Below are positions 59,727-64,000 of a DNA stretch of 64,000 nt, in pieces (the stretch's first letter is position 1; every line of letters begins with the position of its first letter). Position numbers and translations under genes: made by a program. The stretch is from Aquirufa beregesia (GTDB taxonomy: Bacteria > Bacteroidota > Bacteroidia > Cytophagales > Spirosomataceae), in contig NZ_SEWW01000009.1 of the NCBI RefSeq assembly GCF_011090385.1, forward strand, positions 1 through 64,000, given 5' to 3'. The notes beneath the pieces are model-generated. The model saw only the letters and a list, made by a program, of their open reading frames with translations, ran no database searches and was not told the DNA's origin.

Positions 59727-60839
59727 ATGCGGCGAATTTTTACAGTCCTTCTTTGTCTCTGGTCCTGGAGTATTTCTGGACAAATATTAGCGGACAATCA
59801 AGCTAAGGAATGGATTTCAAACGGCTTGAATCACATGTATAACCACGAGTTCAAAGAAGCTACAGAGGTATTCAATGCTTTAAAAACAAAATATCCCAAG
59901 CACCCTAGTAGTTATTTATTGTTGGCCATGCAATGGGAAAAACAATACTTCCCCTTAAAAGATCATCTCAATCAAAGTAAGGCCTATTTGGCTTATTTAG
60001 AAAGAAGTTTTGAATTGGCAGAAGCCGCCTACGAAAAAAATGAAAATGATTTGGAAGCTGTCTTCTTCTGCATCTCTTCCACCGGTTTTTTAGCCGCATA
60101 TGAGGCAGATAATCAAAATTTCATGAAGGCCGTATCTTATACACGCAAGTCCTATTCTTTCTTGAAAATTGCCCTAAAAAACACCGACAAACAACCGGAA
60201 TTTTTGTATTCAGCTGGTATATATAATTATTACCGCATTGTTTACCCAGAATTACATCCAGTGATTAAGCCTTTGATGGTCTTTTTTGAAGATGGGAATA
60301 AGCGGGCTGGATTGAGTTTCTTAGAGCAAAGTACACGTAAAACGATTTTCGTAAAAAATGAAGGGCGTTTTTATTTGGGATATGTATATAACAAATACGA
60401 AGGGGCACCCGCAAAAGCCTTAGCTCTCAATCAATCGCTATTGGAGGATTTTCCGGGTAATCATCTATTTTTACTTCAAAGAGCAGAACTATTGGCATTG
60501 ACCAGCAATTTCGAGGATGGAGAAATCTACAACGAGAAATTAGAGAAATTTAAAATACCCTATTACACAGGCGCTGTCTGTGTGTTTAAAGGTATGGCGG
60601 ATGAAATTGGTAAAAGAAAATGGGCTCAGGCTGAAGCACATTATTTGAAAGCCTTGGCTTATCCTTTTGAAGAAAGGTTTACCAAAGATATCCGTGGATT
60701 AGCTTATTTAGGCTTATGTCGGATTGCTCATAAGTCGGGCCAAAAGGCCAAAGCAAAAAAATATTTGCACCTATCTAAGGAATTTATTGAATATAAAAAT
60801 TCGCAGGATGAGTACCATCGCTTATCCAAACTATTGTAA
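59727..60839 (+). CDS. Exported TPR-like helical repeat protein
   Basis: The 370-residue protein has a signal peptide (MRRIFTVLLCLWSWSISGQ) and helix-pair repeats (KEWISNGLNHMYNHEFKEAT, HPSSYLLLAMQWEKQ, AEAHYLKALAYPFEERFT) like TPR proteins. Function is unknown. The methyltransferase gene begins two bases after its stop, so they share a transcript. Confidence 0.8.
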   Translation: MRRIFTVLLCLWSWSISGQILADNQAKEWISNGLNHMYNHEFKEATEVFNALKTKYPKHPSSYLLLAMQWEKQYFPLKDHLNQSKAYLAYLERSFELAEAAYEKNENDLEAVFFCISSTGFLAAYEADNQNFMKAVSYTRKSYSFLKIALKNTDKQPEFLYSAGIYNYYRIVYPELHPVIKPLMVFFEDGNKRAGLSFLEQSTRKTIFVKNEGRFYLGYVYNKYEGAPAKALALNQSLLEDFPGNHLFLLQRAELLALTSNFEDGEIYNEKLEKFKIPYYTGAVCVFKGMADEIGKRKWAQAEAHYLKALAYPFEERFTKDIRGLAYLGLCRIAHKSGQKAKAKKYLHLSKEFIEYKNSQDEYHRLSKLL

Positions 60840-60841
60840 TT

Positions 60842-61543
60842 ATGGAAAGTAGAGAAGCAGGAGTGGAACGTCTTTATCCCAAAATTTGGGGAAGAATGTC
60901 GGCTCGCTATTATTATCTAATTCAATTGAGAAAGCAATTAGAAAGAGTCATCGAACTATTTGTCAAAAACTCCCCTCACCAATTACTGGCAGATTATGGC
61001 TGTGGCAATAAGCCCTACGAACCTCTATTTGGTCCCTTTGTGGAACAATACATTGGTTTAGATTTGGCCATCAACACCAAAGCCGATGTGGTGGTAGATC
61101 CCAAAGGTATCATTGATATGCCCGATGAAAGCGTAGGCTTTGTCTTATCCACTCAAGTATTAGAACATGTAGAGGATCCCAAATCCTATTTAAACGAGGC
61201 TTGTCGAATCTTACAAAAAGATGGCAAATTGATTCTTTCCACTCACGGGTATTGGATGTTTCATCCAGACCCTACCGACTTCTGGCGGTGGACCTCCACG
61301 GGTTTACAAAAGATTGTCAAAGAAGCTGGATTTGAAATTGTTTATTTCGAAGGAATTCTTTCTCGCTCTTCCATGGGACTGCAATTATTCCAAGATGGCC
61401 TTTTATTCAAATTCCCAAAAGCCATCCGTCCTCTTTGGTCCATGCTCTTACAACCTTTCATCATCTTCTTCGACAAAATCGCTGGTAACAAATCCAGGAG
61501 AGAGGATGCTTGTACGTTTATTTTAGTTGCGAAGAAATTATAG
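60842..61543 (+). CDS. Class I SAM methyltransferase (polysaccharide-type)
   Basis: The 233-residue protein has ADYGCGNKPYEPLFG (motif I), GLDLAINTKADVVVDPKG and a VLSTQVLEHVEDPKSYLNE block, as in methyltransferases of polysaccharide or lipid clusters. The nearby SDR epimerase and GT4 genes fit an envelope-glycan context. It is coupled to the upstream gene at a two-base gap. Confidence 0.85.
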   Translation: MESREAGVERLYPKIWGRMSARYYYLIQLRKQLERVIELFVKNSPHQLLADYGCGNKPYEPLFGPFVEQYIGLDLAINTKADVVVDPKGIIDMPDESVGFVLSTQVLEHVEDPKSYLNEACRILQKDGKLILSTHGYWMFHPDPTDFWRWTSTGLQKIVKEAGFEIVYFEGILSRSSMGLQLFQDGLLFKFPKAIRPLWSMLLQPFIIFFDKIAGNKSRREDACTFILVAKKL

Positions 61544-61595
61544 ATTCATTTTCAATCTTTGATTGGGATTAGACTTTCAATGTAGAATGAAGAAT

Positions 61596-61634
61596 GTCTT
61601 GTCCTGATATAGGTTGAATTGCGGTTTATTAATA
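61596..61634. repeat. Solo end of the 40298-type element
   Basis: GTCTTGTCCTGATATAGG (61596-61613) matches the left end at 40298, and GGTTTATTAATA (61623-61634) matches the reverse of the 59-base repeat core. Confidence 0.55.
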
Positions 61635-61675
61635 GCTTATAGTAATTATTAATTTTGCTGTATCAAAACTTCCAT

Positions 61676-61881
61676 GGTATTTCTTTTTTTTCATAAAAAA
61701 AGAAACAAAAAAAACAGAAGAAATACGGTTAATCCTAAGACGAATTCCGCTATGCGGAACCGATTGTCTCTCCGCTTACGGCTTTAATCTTTGACGCTCA
61801 CACACATGGCCTATGCGCAGGGTCAAATATCCGCCTGCCGCTTCGCTCAAGCTCCGTTCCAATCTTTCGTTCGGATTAACC
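61676..61881. mobile_element. Interspersed element, copy 2 (inverse orientation)
   Basis: The TIR unit is 61727-61881 (155 bases, equal in length to copy 1). It begins GGTTAATCCTAAGACGAA and ends TTCGTTCGGATTAACC. The palindrome GGTATTTCTTTTTTTT starts at 61676. The hairpin TTCCG/CGGAA (61745-61759) corresponds to TTCTG/CAGAA of copy 1 with one compensatory base-pair change. Confidence 0.65.
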
Positions 61882-62003
61882 GTTCAATGTAGAATGAAAA
61901 ATGTAGAATTTTAGATAGAAAATACCGTCGGTCAGCACGAGCGAAAGGTGATGAACGAAGCGGCAATATTAGTGATTAGGGTTTAGAATGTAGAATGCTA
62001 CAT

Positions 62004-62039
62004 CCATTTATAATTTATAATTCATCATTTACCATTTCC
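62004..62039. repeat. 36-base repeat, copy 2
   Basis: Starts CCATTTATAATTTATAATTC; reverse complement of 47499-47534 with two differences. It overlaps the 3' end of the SDR gene. Confidence 0.6.
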
Positions 62040-62957
62040 TTCTTCCCATTTCCACGTTCTTTCCAGCGCTTCATCAAATGGCGTTTTTTCAAATGAAATG
62101 AGGGATTCTAGTTTTTGGATATCTAGGCAGACGTGGGGTACGTCGGTAGGTTTTGCTTCTTTAAAAACAACCTGAAAACCAGGAATTAGGCTTTTAATCT
62201 TCTCTAAAATAGTCAATAAAGAGATAGCTGAACCATATCCAATATTGATGGTATCATTTTTGTGGCCAGACTGCCACAGTTGAAATATAGCCTTGGCGAT
62301 ATCCTCGGCAAAAATATAATCTTTCGTTTGGCTACCATCTCCCCAGACCGTAAAAGTCTCTCCACGCAATGCCTTCCGTAAAGCAATATTGATGACTCCT
62401 TGTTGATCTGAATGATGGAAATACCCAAAAGGGTTCGACAAGCGCAAAATCAAATAATCAATCTGATGGATTTTGGAATAAAGCTGAATGTAATGCTCCA
62501 CGGCCAATTTGATAATGCCATAAGAAGAAATAGGTCGACAGGCCTGATTTTCATTCAAAGCCTCAAATCCGGCATGTCCATACACCGCACCACCAGAAGA
62601 AAAATAAACTAAGAAGCGACAATCATGTTGCTTCATTACCTCCAATAGTTGAATCGTAGGATTCAAATTGGCCTCTAGATCTTCAGATACATTTTGGGTA
62701 GAAGTGGCAGGAACAATGGTACTAGCAAAATGAAAAACCTGAGTAAACTTTTCTTCCTGAAATAAACGATTCAATACATCGAGGTCACCATAATCTCCTT
62801 GTATAAATTTCACCTGAGGAAATAGAGCTAAGTCGGCATGATGATGCCTCGATAGGACGGTCAATGCTACATCTCGGCTAGCCACTTGATTTTCTAGAAA
62901 TTGAATCCAATTCAATCCTAAAAAGCCTGCTCCACCAATGAGTAATATTTTTTCCAT
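62025..62957 (-). CDS. NAD-dependent epimerase/dehydratase (extended SDR)
   Basis: The 310-residue protein has the Rossmann motif GGAGFLGLNW (about 8-17), the catalytic YGIIK motif in SSYGIIKLAVEHY (about 145-157) and LRLSNPFGYFH, as in UDP-glucose epimerase-type enzymes. It may supply a nucleotide sugar for envelope glycans, with the GT4 gene next to it. The exact reaction is unknown. The stop codon lies in an intergenic repeat. Confidence 0.9.
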   Translation of the reverse strand: MEKILLIGGAGFLGLNWIQFLENQVASRDVALTVLSRHHHADLALFPQVKFIQGDYGDLDVLNRLFQEEKFTQVFHFASTIVPATSTQNVSEDLEANLNPTIQLLEVMKQHDCRFLVYFSSGGAVYGHAGFEALNENQACRPISSYGIIKLAVEHYIQLYSKIHQIDYLILRLSNPFGYFHHSDQQGVINIALRKALRGETFTVWGDGSQTKDYIFAEDIAKAIFQLWQSGHKNDTINIGYGSAISLLTILEKIKSLIPGFQVVFKEAKPTDVPHVCLDIQKLESLISFEKTPFDEALERTWKWEEGNGK

Positions 62958-63065
62958 ACCTGTAAATGCCTTGCAAAAATAGAGCTAAGATTTGATTAAC
63001 CTAGTCGGGAAGGCTTTAAAATAATTTCGTATTTTCGTTAATTCATTCACCTCGAACCCCATTCG

Positions 63066-64000
63066 ATGAAGCTTCTTATTGCTCGATCCAATTACTTTTC
63101 TTATTCTGAAACCTTCATTGATGAGCAAATCAAACAGCTTCAACCACACACGGTTCTATATGAAGGTTGGCAGCCGAGTCGATTGTACAACGGTGGCTCC
63201 ATTTACCCCTTCCCTTTGAATCAGCTTGTGGTTAGAGGTAGTCTCCGTCGACTTTTACCTGATTTATACCAAAAGATTTACACGTATTTCCTAAGAAAAT
63301 ACCTCCAAAATAATCAAATAGAAGCATTTTTAGCCAATTATGGCCCATTAGGTACACATATTTTTGAAGCTTGTCAGGCCGAAAATATTCCCTTTGGAAT
63401 TGTCTTTTTAGGTTTTGATGCCAATGAAACCAAAACCTTGGAAGACTACGGTGCTAGGTATGTCCAGATATTACCTAAAGCCAAGGCCATTATTGTGGTA
63501 GCCTCTGCCATGAAACCGACCTTGGAAAAGATCTGTGGGCCTTTGCCCAATCTACATGTCATTCCTTGTGGGGTAGATCTGAATCAATTTTACCCAGCAA
63601 GCCAAAAGAAAAAATCTGCTGCTTTCCAGCTCATTTCAGTAGCGCGCTTTGCAGCCAAAAAAGGCTCTTTGCTAAGCATCAAATCCTTTGAAATACTGCT
63701 GAAACAATTTCCTGACGCTCAATTCAATATGGTCGGCGATGGTCCACTATGGCAAGAAGCCAAAGACTATGTCTCAGCTCAGCATCTGGAAAAGAACATC
63801 CATTTTTTAGGAGCTAAATCGCCAGCGGAATATTTGCCTTTATTGCAAGCATCTGACACCTTCATCCAGCATTCCATTGTTACCCCTTCTGGAGATTCTG
63901 AGGGTACACCAGTAGCCATTTTAGAAGCATCAGCCACGGGTTTGGCCATTATATCTACCCGACATGCCGGAATTCCAGAAGCTGTAATAGAAGAAGTAAC
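63066..64000 (+). CDS. GT4 glycosyltransferase, cut by the window end
   Basis: From ATG 63066 at least 311 codons are open to the window end with no stop. Sequence has the GT4 features MKLLIARSNYFSYSETFID, VIPCGVDLNQFYP (acceptor/donor loop), ISVARFAAKKGSL and GDSEGTPVAILEASATGLAI, the EX7E donor-binding segment. It should add a sugar to an envelope glycan or lipid. Divergent from the SDR gene. Confidence 0.9.
   Translation, partial: MKLLIARSNYFSYSETFIDEQIKQLQPHTVLYEGWQPSRLYNGGSIYPFPLNQLVVRGSLRRLLPDLYQKIYTYFLRKYLQNNQIEAFLANYGPLGTHIFEACQAENIPFGIVFLGFDANETKTLEDYGARYVQILPKAKAIIVVASAMKPTLEKICGPLPNLHVIPCGVDLNQFYPASQKKKSAAFQLISVARFAAKKGSLLSIKSFEILLKQFPDAQFNMVGDGPLWQEAKDYVSAQHLEKNIHFLGAKSPAEYLPLLQASDTFIQHSIVTPSGDSEGTPVAILEASATGLAIISTRHAGIPEAVIEEV

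Larger units (their letters stand above)
61544..62024. other. 481-base gene-free repeat hub
   Basis: No credible gene. It holds an element end (61596-61634), the second copy of the TIR element (61676-61881), ATTCTACATT-type repeats (61576-61597, 61884-61910, 61985-61998) and the 36-base repeat. Confidence 0.6.

Noticed and set aside
61796-61896. Short open frame inside element copy 2 as a leader peptide
   Set aside because: The matching segment of copy 1 does not keep the frame.

Overview
The window looks like a chromosome piece from an A+T-rich member of the Bacteroidota, most likely Cytophagales; the genus cannot be settled from sequence alone. Evidence: many genes carry the Bacteroidota -7 promoter box TAnnTTTG a few bases before an ATG, purine-rich Shine-Dalgarno sequences are absent, SecD and SecF are fused, and there are DUF885, GSCFA, TamB and outer-membrane barrel proteins of the types usual in this phylum.

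Layout. 1-2140: a 5'-decayed outer-membrane barrel gene, a small secreted protein, and an NrtR-type NUDIX regulator with a perfect operator over its own promoter. 2435-5182: a small A+T-rich defence or stress patch with AbiH and a hipB-hipA toxin-antitoxin pair. 5495-10091: an accessory copper-type locus (multicopper oxidase with a fused CopB-like barrel, DUF3347 protein, Cys/His/Met-tailed exported protein) set among decayed repeats and IS3-type ends. 10617-36218: mostly housekeeping genes: tRNA-Asp, dapF, a phosphohexomutase, prfC, an amino-acid permease, secDF, nadC-nadA, a GH63-like glucosidase with a Rid protein, twin DUF885 proteins, GSCFA, and an mrp-nifU-ddl-DinB run. 36236-40164: an SPFH protein, three A+T-rich exported or unknown genes, and a coupled carbonic anhydrase / SixA / micro-protein set. 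40165-40948 is a gene-free repeat region. 40949-45645: methyltransferase, udk, nadB, a coiled-coil protein and a CPBP-type membrane protein pair. 45834-46979 is an orphan HEPN-like gene preceded by two palindromes. 47568-61543: tamB, tsaD, an operon-like minus-strand run (M16 peptidase, ispF, RelA/SpoT, Fur, purA, unknown), a TPR-like protein and a methyltransferase. 62025-64000: an SDR epimerase and a GT4 glycosyltransferase cut by the window end.

How genes work together. nadB (42168-43757) with nadA and nadC (22653-24502) complete de novo synthesis from aspartate to nicotinate mononucleotide. The minus-strand run from 59633 downwards groups the stringent response, isoprenoid, iron and purine genes. 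The copper-type genes form a transcriptional neighbourhood. mrp and nifU are likely Fe-S cluster assembly partners.

The most unusual content is non-coding. Two almost identical ~205 bp elements with 155 bp cores lie in inverse orientation (47173-47377 and 61676-61881) with a covarying hairpin. A palindrome family with TTCGACAT arms occurs four times (5415, 10515, 46980, 47103). A 354 bp element has 23 bp terminal repeats (40298-40651). Other shared intergenic repeats concentrate in three gene-free hubs. No intact transposase, CRISPR array, rRNA or prophage was seen.
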